Assembly: GCA_002423615.1 (NCBI GenBank)
Contig: DIKO01000019.1
Coordinates: forward strand, 75,300 to 139,299
DNA: 64,000 bases
Origin: Desulfobacteraceae bacterium UBA5616
GTDB lineage: Bacteria; Desulfobacterota; Desulfobacteria; Desulfobacterales; UBA5616
Direction: 5' to 3'
In this document: piece after piece, positions 63,991 through 64,000 of the stretch
Position numbering within the stretch: position 1 is the first letter of the stretch
How the letters are laid out: every line of letters starts with the position of its first letter
The notes under the pieces: generated by a model
What the model saw: the letters and a program-made list of their open reading frames with translations, nothing else
Database searches by the model: none
What the model was told of the DNA's origin: nothing
Position numbers and translations under genes: made by a program

Positions 63991-64000
63991 TTAACTCAAC

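Noticed and set aside
1..64000. CRISPR array, tRNA or rRNA genes
   Set aside because: No regularly spaced repeats and no tRNA- or rRNA-like sequence were recognised in the gaps, but this was by eye only.

Overview
The window reads as chromosomal DNA of an anaerobic Desulfobacterota (delta-proteobacterial, sulfate-reducer-like) organism with an outer membrane. This is inferred from gene content: a Por-type 2-oxoacid oxidoreductase, ADP-forming acyl-CoA synthetases, bacterial enhancer-binding proteins with a matching sigma-54 promoter, a complete-looking type II secretion cluster and outer-membrane beta-barrels. No rRNA, tRNA or CRISPR array was recognised, and no species can be named from sequence alone.

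Layout. (1) 1-12.5 kb is mostly housekeeping: the 3' end of a citramalate-synthase-like gene, leuA, a minus-strand operon (ABM-domain protein, pyrD, a rubrerythrin-like protein, a YpsA-like/DUF6794 fusion) behind a near-perfect sigma-70 promoter, hemL, a DedA/Sm_multidrug-like membrane protein, a class A PBP, a TPR lipoprotein, an acyl-CoA-synthetase alpha-type protein and a broken PAS-LuxR regulator. (2) 12.6-25.5 kb is the most distinctive region. A 1041-residue sigma-54 activator is followed by a bidirectional terminator, a dyad, and a consensus -24/-12 promoter. That promoter stands before an operon DUF1302 barrel - DUF1329 - YCF48/BNR protein - RND/MMPL transporter. Behind the operon lie a decayed acyl-CoA ligase and a frameshifted second DUF1329 gene. 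(3) 25.5-36.6 kb looks catabolic: an OYE-family reductase, an acetoacetate-decarboxylase-family protein, an AEC permease, a nitronate-monooxygenase-like protein, a second sigma-54 activator, and an operon for a 2-oxoacid oxidoreductase whose electron-transfer subunit is fused to a GltD-like flavoprotein, ending in a crotonase. (4) 36.8-50.5 kb is the type II secretion operon in the order gspF-G-H-I-J-K-L-M-N-C-D-E, then yidD and two uncharacterised genes. (5) 50.5-60.8 kb holds a porin, a glycosyltransferase/methyltransferase pair, a U32 peptidase-family protein, ettA, a phosphopantetheinyl transferase and a fused ADP-forming acyl-CoA synthetase. (6) The right end has a Zn-ribbon DNA methyltransferase and an overlapping, frameshifted endonuclease-like gene.

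How it fits together. Regions 2 and 3 suggest uptake or trafficking of a hydrophobic compound through the barrel, LolA/B-like DUF1329 proteins and the RND pump, together with CoA-thioester and 2-oxoacid metabolism, under inducible sigma-54 control. The substrate is not visible. At least four loci carry nonsense or single-base disruptions (PAS-LuxR, acyl-CoA ligase, second DUF1329, endonuclease-like gene). The ligase is certainly decayed, because it also lacks a large internal piece. The other single-base events could be real decay or assembly errors.
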